In this document: positions 17,601 through 26,017 of the stretch, one piece after another | How positions within the stretch are numbered: the first letter of the stretch is position 1 | How the letters are laid out: each line of letters begins with the position of its first letter | Source: Alienimonas chondri | Lineage (GTDB): Bacteria; Planctomycetota; Planctomycetia; Planctomycetales; Planctomycetaceae | Reading direction: 5' to 3' | Assembly (NCBI RefSeq): GCF_013036045.1 | Contig: NZ_WTPX01000022.1 | Coordinates: 1-45,295 of the forward strand | DNA length: 45,295 bases | Program-made: the position numbers and the translations under genes | Notes under the pieces: model-generated | Databases searched by the model: none | What the model was told of the DNA's origin: nothing | The model's input: the letters and a program-made list of their open reading frames with translations, nothing else

Positions 17601-17707
17601 GCCGTGGCCGCTGAGGCGAGGCCGATCGCGGCGCCGAACGTCAGCATCGCCGCGGCGATCCGGGACGGGGGGGCGATCCGTCCCGCATATGTTCGGACCG
17701 GTCGCAT
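14684..17707 (-). CDS. PVC-type heme-binding CxxCH dehydrogenase with beta-propeller and HEAT-like repeats
   Basis: This 1007-residue exported protein has the layout of the large PVC families TIGR02604/TIGR02603. A signal peptide covers about residues 1-36 (ending TAATAQ). A propeller-type 'membrane-bound dehydrogenase' domain follows (GLKSLQTLPGFRVDLVAAEPLV, FDADGRLYVVEMRDY), then a middle region of HEAT-like helical repeats (about 460-800: LHALAVIDGLG, HPRVRTFALRLAERF). A C-terminal heme-c site CASCH lies at 887-891 in FLKRCASCHRVGEDG, with a probable distal Met later (LSLMPEGLEREIT). It probably oxidises a sugar or alcohol in the periplasm and passes electrons to cytochromes. Its ATG shares one base with the upstream stop (TAATG), so it is probably coupled to the ceramidase-like gene. 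Confidence 0.9.
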   Translation of the reverse strand: MRPVRTYAGRIAPPSRIAAAMLTFGAAIGLASAATAQDADVQPTQAQADDYAAQLPRIPPRSPAEGLKSLQTLPGFRVDLVAAEPLVTDPVAMSFDADGRLYVVEMRDYSEQDKAHLGRIRLLEDTDRDGTFDQATVFAEGLSWPTAVIAYDGGVFVGTPPLMLYLKDTTGDGRADERRVVFEGFDRSNVQGLMNSLRWGLDNRIHGATGTAGGTVVRSDVPDMTPVALDGRDFSFDPRTLDLRAEPGGAQHGMGFDDWGRKFSSANSDHLQYVVYEPRYAARFPELTAPRVRHSIAADGPQAPVFRRSPVEPWRTLRTRLRVAGAAPGPVEGGGTPAGYFTGATGATIYRGDAMPSERGRAFVADVGSNLVHRKAVTFEGEGVVPIARRIDEATEFLASDDIWFRPVQFANAPDGGLYVLDMSRETIEHPKSLPDSIKRHLDLTSGRDRGRLYRIVPDDYAHRPAPTLSGAATDELVALLAHDNGWHRETAARLLYERQNPRAFGPLRTLLETSDRPLGRLHALAVIDGLGLLDEAAVLAGLRDEHPRVRTFALRLAERFPRSTPVREELTRLVDDPDPLVRFQLAFTIGEFPTGWRAPIAAELLTRFGDDPWMRFATFSSLSTGAGRVVATQLAAAPREGTEGAVGALAELIGRQADPAEVAAVLQAASRTPQADSRAATVLTQLTRGLQNSRNPVADELAAGDGLAGILEGLLATARGTLDAPDRPLDERVAAIRTLAAGASPEDVRRLLDRLDPREPAAVQRAAFETLSATNDDSIGGELVRRWPSLGPELQDAVFDTLLSRIQWNDALLTAIESGEAPRSRWNPERLRLHRIAVNAETAARIDAILAKTEVGDRNDVLAEYGAALDRPGDPESGRPVFLKRCASCHRVGEDGTTIGPNLVAATARGRETLLVNVLDPNREANPEYLSYVALLKDGRTHTGLIAEQSATGVTLRRVDGPDLTVRREEIVLLQSSGLSLMPEGLEREITPQQMADLFAFLEGSP

Positions 17708-19110
17708 TATTCCTCCGCGGCGGGTGCGCGGTCGGCGGCGGGCGCTTCGAGCAGGTCGCGGATCGCGTCCATCAGGAGTTTCTCCGCCCCGGGGTCGACG
17801 TTCGAGGCCTGCTCGCTCGTTTCGTAGCCGCCTTCGTCATAGGCGACGGCCGTGCCGATATAGCCGGGGCCGTAGTCCCCGTACGCCGCCATTGCGACAT
17901 GCAGGTCGCTCCGCATCGCTTTGGCCGCCAGTTGATATTCCACAAACAACTCCCCCGGCAGGTGCAGGACGCGGGCGTCGCCGACCGTCAGGCAGCTCAC
18001 GTCGATCGTGTGCCCGGATTCAGCGCGGAGCAGCCAGGCGAGTTGATCCGCTTCGGCGATATAGCCGCTCGCCGGCTCCGTCTTGATCGACTCGATCAGC
18101 GCCTCCCGGTTCAGGTGATCCCCGGGCGGCAACGTGACGGGCACGGTTCGCCAGCCGACATCGCCCGCCCGCAGCGGGACTTTCTCGACATCGTCCCAAG
18201 CCCGCTCCATGCCGTCCGCGAGCCGGAGGGCGAGCGTCATGCGGTTCCGCTTGTCGCCGTCGTTGTATTTCCCCGCCCCGATATTGCCGCCGGCCCCGTT
18301 GAAGTGGACGTGCAGCGCCGCCGGGACGGACTGGCCGCGGACGAACCGAGCGATGCCGGGGAAATCGGAGCTAGGCACGCCGGTTCGGTAATAGCTCTGC
18401 GGGTGACAGGCGTAATAACTGAGCACGGCGACCGGCTCGTCTCCGTTCCAAAAGCTCAATAGCGAGACGTCCGGATCGATCACGCCTTCGGGCAAGGCTC
18501 GCAGCACCGGGTCGCGCGTCGTGGTATATCGAACGGCCCGCACCTTCCCGTCCGCACCGAGGATGCGGCGGTTGGAGGCGACCTTCTCGACCGCCGCCTC
18601 GCCCCAGCCGTACGCGGTGATCGGCCGGGCGCTGGGGATCGCCTCGTGGACGGCGGCGGCGACGCGACGGAGCACCTCGCGCGGGAACCGGCTGTCGAAC
18701 CGTCGATAGTTCGTCACGCCGAGGTCCGCGAGGATCCGCTCGGCCGTGAAGTCGGCCCCCGGGGCGTCGTGCTGGTGCAGCGTATGGACGGCGACGCGGT
18801 CCGGCGTCGTGCCCGCCGCGGCGGCTAATTGTTCGCGAAAGGCGTCGTGGGCTCCGTTGGCGATGCCGATCCAGTCCACGGCGCAGAGCACGATCGGCGC
18901 GTCCGCCCCCAGCAGCACGAGGCCGCGACAGCGGAGCGTCAGTTCGTCGACGCGTCGCACCGGGTCGTACGCCATCTGCGCCCCGACCGGCGGCGTGGCG
19001 TCGACGTCGAACGTCGCCAATCGGAACGCCGTCTCCCCGGCTCGGAGCGCCCCGATCGGAGCGGCGACCATCATCCACGTGGCGACGAGCGCGAGGGCGA
19101 AGATCCGCAT
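17707..19110 (-). CDS. Secreted neutral/alkaline ceramidase-like hydrolase
   Basis: This 467-residue protein has an N-terminal signal peptide ([24 protein letters not shown], shown here only as the leader) and resembles the N-terminal catalytic domain of neutral, non-lysosomal ceramidases. Visible family features are [10 protein letters not shown] near the start, VALHT-type strand [13 protein letters not shown] (zinc-binding His pair), [13 protein letters not shown] with another His, and [17 protein letters not shown]. Many planctomycete members carry only this domain and are not proven ceramidases; amidase or related activity on a lipid or glycan is possible. It is first of a two-gene - strand unit with the heme-binding protein. 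Family confidence is good, substrate confidence low. Confidence 0.78.
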   Translation of the reverse strand: MRIFALALVATWMMVAAPIGALRAGETAFRLATFDVDATPPVGAQMAYDPVRRVDELTLRCRGLVLLGADAPIVLCAVDWIGIANGAHDAFREQLAAAAGTTPDRVAVHTLHQHDAPGADFTAERILADLGVTNYRRFDSRFPREVLRRVAAAVHEAIPSARPITAYGWGEAAVEKVASNRRILGADGKVRAVRYTTTRDPVLRALPEGVIDPDVSLLSFWNGDEPVAVLSYYACHPQSYYRTGVPSSDFPGIARFVRGQSVPAALHVHFNGAGGNIGAGKYNDGDKRNRMTLALRLADGMERAWDDVEKVPLRAGDVGWRTVPVTLPPGDHLNREALIESIKTEPASGYIAEADQLAWLLRAESGHTIDVSCLTVGDARVLHLPGELFVEYQLAAKAMRSDLHVAMAAYGDYGPGYIGTAVAYDEGGYETSEQASNVDPGAEKLLMDAIRDLLEAPAADRAPAAEE

Positions 19111-19381
19111 AACGAGACGCCGCTGAAGTGGATGACTGACCGATCCGCCCGCCCGTTCCTCACGCTAGGTCTCGCGGGGGAACGGCACAACCGCCCGCGG
19201 ATCGCGGCCCGTGGACGACGCGTGCCGCGCCCCGATCGCCTCTCTCCCGGTCTTCTTACTGGTCCACGGGATCAAAACGGGACCGTATCGGCCCTCTCTC
19301 CGCTCGGTCGCGTCGCGGCGGCGGAGGCGATCCAATGGTCCCGCGTCTCCCGCCGGTTTCCTCTCAGCCCGCCCCTCCGCC
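19111..19381. promoter_or_regulatory. Divergent promoter region with long-range inverted repeats
   Basis: This 271-nt gap lies between the divergent ceramidase-like and glycosidase-like genes, so promoters for both must be here or just inside. Two inverted repeats stand out: CCGTTCC (19153-19159) with GGAACGG (19179-19185), and CCCGTGGAC (19208-19216) with GTCCACGGG (19262-19270), 45 nt apart. Either may be a transcript hairpin or paired binding sites. No clear sigma-70 boxes or ribosome-binding site were recognised. Confidence 0.4.
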
Positions 19382-21679
19382 ATGCGCCGTGTTCTGCCGG
19401 TTCTGTTCCTCGCGGCGGTCCTCGGCGGGGGAGCTTCGGCGGCGGGAGACGAGGTCGATCTGCCCCGGGGCGATCAGCCCCCCGCGCTCGCGATCGATCA
19501 CTTCCCCAGCCGATTGCATGCGGTCGTTTGGCGAAACTGGCCGATCCTGCCCGCGGACCGGATTGCCCGCACGGTCGGCGCCGAACCCGCGCAGATTGAA
19601 GCGCTCGCCGCGTCGATGGGTTTGCCGGCGAATCAGCCGATCCCCGATCGCTTTAAACCGTACTTCTACAAGACGGTCCTCCGCCGCAATTGGCACCTGT
19701 TGCCGTACGATCAGTTATTAACGTTGCTGGAGATGGACGCGGAGGAACTGGCCTTCCTGCTGCACGAAGACGACTTCCTCTATAGTAAATTCGGACGTTC
19801 CAAGCCCCTGTGCGAACCGGTTCGCTGGCGGGCGCCGAGCGAGTCGGAGCGGCGCCGGGCCGCGGAGATTCGGGACCTCGTCGCCCAGCGGTTCGGCGAT
19901 CTATCGTCGCCGACCGGCGACGCCCGCTTCGCGTTTATCGACGATCTTGCGGCGCCGGTCGCCGCGACGGGCGCCGGCGATCCGGTCAGTCCCAGTAATT
20001 CGGCGCCGGCGACCGGGGGGCCGCGGTTCCTCTATTCCTATTTCGCCGTCTATGGCGATCCGCTGCTGGACCCGGCGGTCGACCCGTATCCGGAAGGCCT
20101 GCTGCAACGATTGGCGGCCCGGGGGGTGAACGGCGTGTGGCTGCACGTCGTCCTGCGGCAACTGGCGCCGGGCGGCCCGGACTTTCCCGAATTCGGAAAG
20201 GACCATGAGCGTCGGCTGGCGAACCTCCGGCGGCTCATCGAACGGGCGGAGCGGCACGGCATCAAGCTTTATCTCTACCTCAACGAGCCGCGGGCGATGC
20301 CGCTCTCGTTCTTTAATGATCGCCCGGACCTCCGCGGCGTGCAGGAGAATGAGCTGGCGGCGCTGTGCACCAGCGATCCCCGCGTCCGGGACTGGATGCG
20401 GAACGCACTGACCCATGTCTTCCGCGAGGCGCCCGGGCTGGGCGGCGCGTTCACGATCACCGCCAGCGAAAACCTGACCAACTGCGCCTCGCACGGCCGG
20501 CACGCGGACTGTCCGCGTTGCGGCTCGCGGTCCGCCGCGGAGATCATTGGGGAGGTCAACGCCGTCGTCGAACAGGGGGTACACGCGGGCGATCCAGAGG
20601 CCAAGGTGATCGCCTGGGACTGGGGCTGGAACGGGCACGGTCTCGCCCCCGACCACATCGCGCAGCTCCCCCGCGACACGTGGCTGATGTCGGTCAGCGA
20701 GTGGCATCTCCCGATCGAGCGCGGGGGCGTCGAGAGTCGGATCGGCGAGTATTCGGTCTCCGCGGTCGGCCCCGGCCCCCGGGCGACGGAGCAGTGGAAG
20801 ACGGCCCGTGATCGCGGACTGCGGACCGTGGCGAAAGTGCAGGTGAATAATTCCTGGGAGCTGTCCGCGACGCCGTGGCTGCCCGTGCCGGATCTGGTCG
20901 CCGAGCACGCGACCCGGCTGCGAGACGCGGGCGTCGACGGCGTCATGCTGAGCTGGTCCCTCGGGGGCTATCCGTCGCCGAACCTGGAGGTGATGAATCG
21001 CCTGCTGACGGACAAGACCGCGGCGGCCGAGGACGTGCTTCAGCAAATCGCGGTCGATCGTTACGGCGACGCGGCCGCTCCAAACGTGCGGCGGGCCTGG
21101 ACGGCCTTCAGCGAGGCCTTTCAAGAATATCCCTATTCGGGGGCGACGGTGTATCGGGGGCCCCAACAGATGGGCCCGGCGAACCTCCTGCACGCAGCGC
21201 CGACGGGCCGGGCGTCCACGATGATCGGCTTTCCCTATGACGATCTGGACGGCTGGCGCGGCCCCTACCCGCGGGACGTCTTCATTCAACAATTCGACAA
21301 GCTGGCCGCCGGCTGGCAGGTCGGGCTGGACCGCCTCGAAGCGGCGGCGTCCGTTGCGGCGCCGGATCGGCGAGCGGTCGTGGAGGAGGATCTGCGGTTG
21401 GCCCGCGCCGCCCATCTGCATTTCGCCAGCACGGCGGCGCAGGCGCGGTGGATCGCGCTTCGGGATCGGTTGTCGTCGGACGACACGCCGGAGACGCGCG
21501 AGCAAATCGCCGCGACGCTCGACGCCGAAGACGCGTTCGCCCGGCAGCTTTACGACCTGACGCGGGCGGATTCCCGCATCGGCTTCGAGGCTTCGAACGC
21601 CTATTATTATCTTCCGCTCGACCTGGTGGAAAAAACGTTGAACGTCGATTGGATGCGCCGGCGGATCGCGGAGCGGTAA
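19382..21679 (+). CDS. Secreted TIM-barrel glycoside-hydrolase-like protein
   Basis: The chosen ATG at 19382 gives a 765-residue protein with a clean signal peptide (MRRVLPVLFLAAVLGGGASA). The upstream open frame lacks protein character. After an N-terminal helical domain (to about 180), the sequence reads like a (beta/alpha)8 glycosidase barrel: FLYSYFAVYGDPLLD, GVNGVWLHVVLRQL, IKLYLYLNEPRAMP, GGAFTITASENLTNC, AKVIAWDWGWNG, KVQVNNSWEL, GVDGVMLSWSLGGYPSPN. Acidic residues at strand ends (Glu in NEPRAMP and ASENLTN) could be catalytic. A CxxC pair (HADCPRCGSRS) after the fourth strand may bind metal. I cannot assign a numbered GH family; GH20/GH123-like or DUF4838-like enzymes are the nearest in appearance. 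It probably degrades an external polysaccharide. Confidence 0.7.
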   Translation: MRRVLPVLFLAAVLGGGASAAGDEVDLPRGDQPPALAIDHFPSRLHAVVWRNWPILPADRIARTVGAEPAQIEALAASMGLPANQPIPDRFKPYFYKTVLRRNWHLLPYDQLLTLLEMDAEELAFLLHEDDFLYSKFGRSKPLCEPVRWRAPSESERRRAAEIRDLVAQRFGDLSSPTGDARFAFIDDLAAPVAATGAGDPVSPSNSAPATGGPRFLYSYFAVYGDPLLDPAVDPYPEGLLQRLAARGVNGVWLHVVLRQLAPGGPDFPEFGKDHERRLANLRRLIERAERHGIKLYLYLNEPRAMPLSFFNDRPDLRGVQENELAALCTSDPRVRDWMRNALTHVFREAPGLGGAFTITASENLTNCASHGRHADCPRCGSRSAAEIIGEVNAVVEQGVHAGDPEAKVIAWDWGWNGHGLAPDHIAQLPRDTWLMSVSEWHLPIERGGVESRIGEYSVSAVGPGPRATEQWKTARDRGLRTVAKVQVNNSWELSATPWLPVPDLVAEHATRLRDAGVDGVMLSWSLGGYPSPNLEVMNRLLTDKTAAAEDVLQQIAVDRYGDAAAPNVRRAWTAFSEAFQEYPYSGATVYRGPQQMGPANLLHAAPTGRASTMIGFPYDDLDGWRGPYPRDVFIQQFDKLAAGWQVGLDRLEAAASVAAPDRRAVVEEDLRLARAAHLHFASTAAQARWIALRDRLSSDDTPETREQIAATLDAEDAFARQLYDLTRADSRIGFEASNAYYYLPLDLVEKTLNVDWMRRRIAER

Positions 21680-21981
21680 TTCGCTACTTCCGGCCCCCGA
21701 CCAGGGGCGCGTCTCAGGTTCGATGTCGTGTCTCAGGCGGCGTGGGGAGTCCGTGGGTTGCGGCGGACGTCGTCGGACTCCCCAGCGGGGCGCCGGATTT
21801 CTGCGGCCGTTAATTCGTTGTGGATGCAGCCGTTCCCGCTGTCGTGATCCCGCTTCGATCTCCGGCGGCGCCAAGTCCGTGCGAGATCCCCCGATCCCCC
21901 GGGACTTGTCGATCCCCAATATCGGAGCGCTCCGAAGCGTTAGCGTTTCCTGTCCGCCGATTCCCCCCCTGAAAGTCTCCC
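21680..21981 (+). promoter_or_regulatory. 302-nt intergenic region with hairpin and palindrome
   Basis: The region follows the glycosidase-like gene. An 11-bp perfect stem (TGGGGAGTCCG at 21743-21753, CGGACTCCCCA at 21774-21784) encloses a 20-nt loop and may end the upstream transcript, although no T-run follows. A 12-bp perfect palindrome CGGAGCGCTCCG at 21923-21934 sits 47 nt before the DUF442 start and could be a regulator site for the sulfur genes. No additional gene is supported. Confidence 0.45.
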
Positions 21982-22443
21982 ATGCAGAACCTCATGAAAG
22001 TCAACGACGACGTCACGGTCGGTCCGCAGCCGAGCGAAGCGGAACTGGGCGAACTCGCCGGCGAGGGCTTCAAGACCGTCGTCAACTTCCGCACCGACGG
22101 GGAGGAGGATCAACCGCTCTCCCCGTCCGCCGAGGGCGACAAGGTGCGGGCCGAAGGGCTGGAGTACCTCAACGTCCCGGTTTCGATAGACTCCATGGGG
22201 CCGGATTTGGTGGATCAATTCCGCCACAAGTACGCCGATCTGCCCAAGCCGGTCTTCGCCCACTGCAAAAGCGGCAAGCGGGCCGGGGCGATGGTGATGA
22301 TGCACGTCGCCGTCGAACGCGGCATGAGCGGCGAGGAGACGCTGAAGCAGGCCGAGGAGATGGGCTTCGAGTGCGATCAGCCGGAGCTGAAGGACATGGT
22401 CAAGAACTACGTCGACGCCCGCACCGGAAAGGACGGTGAGTGA
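21982..22443 (+). CDS. DUF442/BLH-type tyrosine-phosphatase-like protein
   Basis: This 153-residue protein matches the DUF442 (beta-lactamase-hydrolase-like, TIGR01244) family, related to dual-specificity phosphatases. It starts with the typical KVNDDVTVGPQPSEAEL and has the Cys-based loop FAHCKSGKRAGAM (HCxxGxR-like) where the P-loop Cys lies. In several bacteria this domain is fused to an ETHE1-like persulfide dioxygenase (Blh proteins of Agrobacterium and Xylella); here the two are separate genes overlapping by TGATG, which supports a shared sulfide/persulfide role. Enzymatic activity in these neighbours is not well established. The ATG at 21982 fits the family N-terminus. Confidence 0.85.
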   Translation: MQNLMKVNDDVTVGPQPSEAELGELAGEGFKTVVNFRTDGEEDQPLSPSAEGDKVRAEGLEYLNVPVSIDSMGPDLVDQFRHKYADLPKPVFAHCKSGKRAGAMVMMHVAVERGMSGEETLKQAEEMGFECDQPELKDMVKNYVDARTGKDGE

Positions 22444-23840
22444 TGCTCGTGCTCGAACAGATCAACACCCCCGGTATCGCCCAGCTCTCCTACCTGATCG
22501 GCGACAGCGGCGCCGGGACGGCCGCGGTGATCGACCCGCGGCCGGACTGCGGGATCTATCTGGAACTCGCCCAGCGGCACGGGCTGTCGATCACCCACGC
22601 GATCGAGACCCACATCCACGCCGACTTCCTCAGCGGCAGTCGGGCTCTGCGGGCGCGGCTGGGCGGGAACGTCACGGTCTGCGTCAGCGGCGAGGAGGAC
22701 CCCGACTACGGCGACGAGGTGAAACGCCTGCGGGACGGCGACCGGCTCACCTTCGGCGACGTCACGCTGACCGCCCGCCACACCCCCGGCCATACGCCGG
22801 AGCACCTGGCCTTCGAGGCGGCGGACGGCGAGGACGTCGACGCCCCGTGGGGCGTCTTCAGCGGCGACTCGCTGTTCGTCGGCAGCCTCGGCCGGCCGGA
22901 CCTGCTCGGCGAGGAGGAGACCGAGGAGCTGGCTAAGAAGCTGTTCCGCACGATGCGGGACTACTTCCGCAACCTGGACGACGGCGTGCTGGTCTACCCC
23001 GGCCACGGCACCGGCAGCGCCTGCGGCGCCGACATCGGCGATCGGCCGGTCACCACGATCGGCCGGGAGAAGCGGGAGAACGACGCCCTCAACATCGACG
23101 ACGAGGACGCGTTCCTGGAGTTCGTCAAAGAGGGCGCCCCGCCGGTGCCGGCCCACTACCCCCGGCTGAAAAAGGCGAACCTCCAACCGTACGACCTCGC
23201 CCACGAACCGACCTGCCCGCCGCTGTCGGTCGATGCTTTTCAGCAGCGGAGCGAAGCCGACGACGTGCAGTTGCTCGATACCCGGGACATGCTCGCCTTC
23301 GGCGGCGGGCATATCCCCGGGTCGATCAACATCGGCGACCGCGACGAACTGAGCGTCTGGGCCGGGGACATGCTCGATCCGGACCGGCCGCTGTTGCTCG
23401 TCGCCTACGACGACCGGCAGATTCCGGAGCTGGTCACGCTGATCCACCGCGTCGGCTTCACCGATTTCGCCGGCTATCTCGCCGGCGGGATGACCGCGTG
23501 GAACGGCGACGGCCTGCCGCTGGCGACGGTCCGCGAGCTGAGCGTGAACGAGTTGAACGAGCGCCGCGGCGACGTGCAGGTGCTCGACGTCCGCAACGAC
23601 GGCGAGTGGAACTCCGGCCGCGTGCCCGAGGCCACGCACTTCTACGTCGGCGAGATGCGCGACGGCGACCTGCCGGACCTCGACAAGCAGTGCCCCGTCG
23701 CCTGCTATTGCGGCAGCGGCTACCGGGCCAGCATCGCCGCCAGTCTGCTGAAACGCGGCGGCTTCGCGGACGTCGCCAACGTCCCCGGCAGCTGGGGCGC
23801 TTGGCGGGCCCAGGAACTGCCGGTCGAGGGCGGCGACTAG
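22443..23840 (+). CDS. Persulfide dioxygenase (MBL fold) with two rhodanese domains
   Basis: This 465-residue protein joins an ETHE1/CstB-like metallo-beta-lactamase domain to two rhodanese domains. Metal motifs are ETHIHADFLSG (near 55), HTPGHTPEH, FSGDSLFVGSLGRPDL and YPGHGTGSACG. Rhodanese 1 (about 260-355) has LLDTRDMLAFGGGHIPGSINI but its loop reads LLVAYDDRQIP, without the catalytic Cys; rhodanese 2 (about 365-460) has VACYCGSGYRAS with an intact Cys loop. It should oxidise glutathione- or other low-molecular-weight persulfides to sulfite and/or transfer sulfane sulfur. The ATG at 22443 overlaps the DUF442 stop; an in-frame GTG one codon earlier is an alternative start. Confidence 0.9.
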   Translation: MLVLEQINTPGIAQLSYLIGDSGAGTAAVIDPRPDCGIYLELAQRHGLSITHAIETHIHADFLSGSRALRARLGGNVTVCVSGEEDPDYGDEVKRLRDGDRLTFGDVTLTARHTPGHTPEHLAFEAADGEDVDAPWGVFSGDSLFVGSLGRPDLLGEEETEELAKKLFRTMRDYFRNLDDGVLVYPGHGTGSACGADIGDRPVTTIGREKRENDALNIDDEDAFLEFVKEGAPPVPAHYPRLKKANLQPYDLAHEPTCPPLSVDAFQQRSEADDVQLLDTRDMLAFGGGHIPGSINIGDRDELSVWAGDMLDPDRPLLLVAYDDRQIPELVTLIHRVGFTDFAGYLAGGMTAWNGDGLPLATVRELSVNELNERRGDVQVLDVRNDGEWNSGRVPEATHFYVGEMRDGDLPDLDKQCPVACYCGSGYRASIAASLLKRGGFADVANVPGSWGAWRAQELPVEGGD

Positions 23841-23898
23841 GCCGCGGGGTCTTCTATAACGAAAACCGAGCCGGCGAAGTTCTCTCCGCAGCCCTTCG

Positions 23899-24024
23899 TC
23901 ACAGCACGGCAGCCCCAGATCGACCCTTCAACCGGCGGACCGTTCGGTTCGCGTACTCGCCGATCGCCGCGACGATCTCCGCCTCCCGGCCGGCCAGCGC
24001 CCGTGGCCGCGCCGGGGGGTTCAC
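23899..24024 (-). CDS. Possible 41-residue coupled small protein
   Basis: A GTG at 24024 overlaps the stop of the propeller gene (GTGA on the - strand) and opens a 41-codon frame reading [18 protein letters not shown] then [20 protein letters not shown]. The centre is predicted helical and amphipathic, which is unusual for random high-GC frames. It has no recognised family, lies in a convergent gap and may simply be chance. The overlap geometry is the same as that used by clearly real genes in this window, which is the main reason to list it. Confidence 0.22.
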   Translation of the reverse strand: MNPPARPRALAGREAEIVAAIGEYANRTVRRLKGRSGAAVL

Positions 24025-25961
24025 TCTGCTTTCACGTTGTAGCAGAGCAACAATCCCTGATCGCGGACGTATAGCTTTCCGTTCGCCACGACCGGGTGAG
24101 CCCAGGCGGGGAGGGAGGTGCGGTCCGGTTGGTCGAACCGGCCCTTGACGATGAGTTCCTCCCGTGACGGCTCGATCAGAAGCAACTCGCCCCCTTCGGC
24201 CCGCAGGTAGAGCCGCCCGTCTGCCATCACCAACGACCCCTTGGGGGCGTCGCGGTCCCGCCACAGGACGTCGCCGGTGGCGAAATCGAGGCAGGTCAGG
24301 AACCCGCCCTCGTTACCGCCGTTCGCCCCGTACAAGGCGCCGTCGGTCACGATCATGCCGCCGTGGTGGTTCTGCATCTCTCGGGCGAAGTACACCTCCT
24401 CGGCCTTCACGCCGCCGCCCGGCTCCTCGATCAGTTTCGCCGCTCCGCCGCCGTTGCCGTAGGCTGAGGACGCGAACAGGATGCCGTCTCGGTAAATCGG
24501 CGTCGAGATATTAATGCCCATTCGGTTGGCCGGGGCGGCGTACCGCCACAGCAGCTTGCCGTCGGACGCGGCGACGCCGACGAGCGCGTCGGAGGTGAGT
24601 TGCACATATTGCCGCTCCCCCTCGAAGTCGATGGCGATGGGCGAGGAGTAGGCCGCTCCCGAGCGACCGCCGCCGAAGCCGCCGAATCCCCCACGGCCGC
24701 CACGACGCTGGCCGGCTGGGGCGCCGGCGGGAGAGGCGCCGCCGAAGTTCATGGTCCCCGGATTGCCTTGGCCGCCGACGAAACCCTGATCCGCCAGCCA
24801 GACTCGATCTTCGGAATCCGTGAACGGCGTGGTCCGTCCGGCGTTGATGCGAATGGGAGCGACGTTTTCTGCGTCGTCTCCCCGCCGGATGATCTCGATC
24901 GCTTTGATCGCCGGGTTCTCAACCTGACGGGTGAACGTCACGTCGAGCCGACCGTCCATGATTTCGACGGGCACCGATTCGATATACGCCTTATCGCGGC
25001 CCCCGGCCTTCTCCCAGATGTCGAAGTCCTCGAACTCTTTCCCCTCGACATCGAAAGAGAAAACCCGCTCGCCGGAGCCCGTGATGCCCGCGTAGGTTTC
25101 CGCGAAATATAGTTTCACGAGGTAACTTCCGTCGGGAATCTCCTTCTGGAAACCAGTCATCCCCCAGCGTTCGCTCTGGAACAGGGCCGAGTCTTTCGTG
25201 CCGGCGATTTGCGGAGCCGAGTTCCGATCGTCGCCCCGACGATCCGCCGTTTCCGCTTGGGGCGGCCGGCCAGCGTCGCCCCGGCTTTCGCGGCCATCGG
25301 GGGCGGAACGAGGCGAAGCCTCACCGGCCGCCTGATCCGAGGCCGAGGGCGGCGACGTCTTCCAGATCGTCTCGCCCGTGAGCTTGTCCAGCGCCGCCAA
25401 CAATGCCTCCGGTCCCCCGGGCGTGCAAACCACCTTGTCGCCGTCGACCAGCGGGGATTCGCGATAACTCCAAGTCGGGGCGACGCCGCCGAAGTCGTCG
25501 ACCAAGCTGCGCTGCCAGAGAACGTCCCCGCCGTCGACGCTCAGACAGGCTAGCCTCCCGCCCATCCCGAGGACGTACAAACGGTCGCCGTCGACCGTCG
25601 GTGTACACGCCGGCCCTTCCTGGGACTGCGGCACCCGCTGCTCGACCGCGTCGCCCAAGGTCGTAATCCAGATTTCCTCGCCGTCGGCTTCGGACAACGC
25701 CCAAACGATCTCCTTCCCGTCGCGGGCGCTCATCCCGAAGATCCGCCCGTCAGCTACGGCGGGCGCCGAATCGCCGCCGCCGAGTCCTTCGACCCGCCAC
25801 GCCAGCGGCGGGCCGCCCTCGGGCCACTCCTGCAGCAACCCGGTCTCCTGCGAGACTGCGTCGCGGTCCGGCCCCTGCCACTGGGGCCAGTCGAACTTGT
25901 CCGCCCCGACCGCCGGAGCGGCGAGGCAGAGCACGGAGGCGAGGAAAGCGGGCGTTCTCAC
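24021..25961 (-). CDS. Exported PQQ-like beta-propeller with inserted malectin-type domain
   Basis: A GTG at 25961 gives a 646-residue protein with a good signal peptide ([20 protein letters not shown]); the frame extends to a TTG at 26021, but that adds a charged leader. [15 protein letters not shown] opens a PQQ/BamB-like propeller with repeated blade motifs ([56 protein letters not shown]; shown in pieces). Between blades, roughly residues 254-397, lies malectin-like carbohydrate-binding sequence whose two halves are in swapped order. A Gly/Arg-rich linker ([14 protein letters not shown]) follows. It may bind carbohydrate and act in a degradative or surface complex. The AraC gene lies just upstream on the same strand. 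Confidence 0.85.
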   Translation of the reverse strand: MRTPAFLASVLCLAAPAVGADKFDWPQWQGPDRDAVSQETGLLQEWPEGGPPLAWRVEGLGGGDSAPAVADGRIFGMSARDGKEIVWALSEADGEEIWITTLGDAVEQRVPQSQEGPACTPTVDGDRLYVLGMGGRLACLSVDGGDVLWQRSLVDDFGGVAPTWSYRESPLVDGDKVVCTPGGPEALLAALDKLTGETIWKTSPPSASDQAAGEASPRSAPDGRESRGDAGRPPQAETADRRGDDRNSAPQIAGTKDSALFQSERWGMTGFQKEIPDGSYLVKLYFAETYAGITGSGERVFSFDVEGKEFEDFDIWEKAGGRDKAYIESVPVEIMDGRLDVTFTRQVENPAIKAIEIIRRGDDAENVAPIRINAGRTTPFTDSEDRVWLADQGFVGGQGNPGTMNFGGASPAGAPAGQRRGGRGGFGGFGGGRSGAAYSSPIAIDFEGERQYVQLTSDALVGVAASDGKLLWRYAAPANRMGINISTPIYRDGILFASSAYGNGGGAAKLIEEPGGGVKAEEVYFAREMQNHHGGMIVTDGALYGANGGNEGGFLTCLDFATGDVLWRDRDAPKGSLVMADGRLYLRAEGGELLLIEPSREELIVKGRFDQPDRTSLPAWAHPVVANGKLYVRDQGLLLCYNVKAE

Positions 25962-26017
25962 AGGATCTGTCTCGACGGGGGGATCGGCGGGGGACGAACG
26001 ATTGAACGGAGCCGCGA

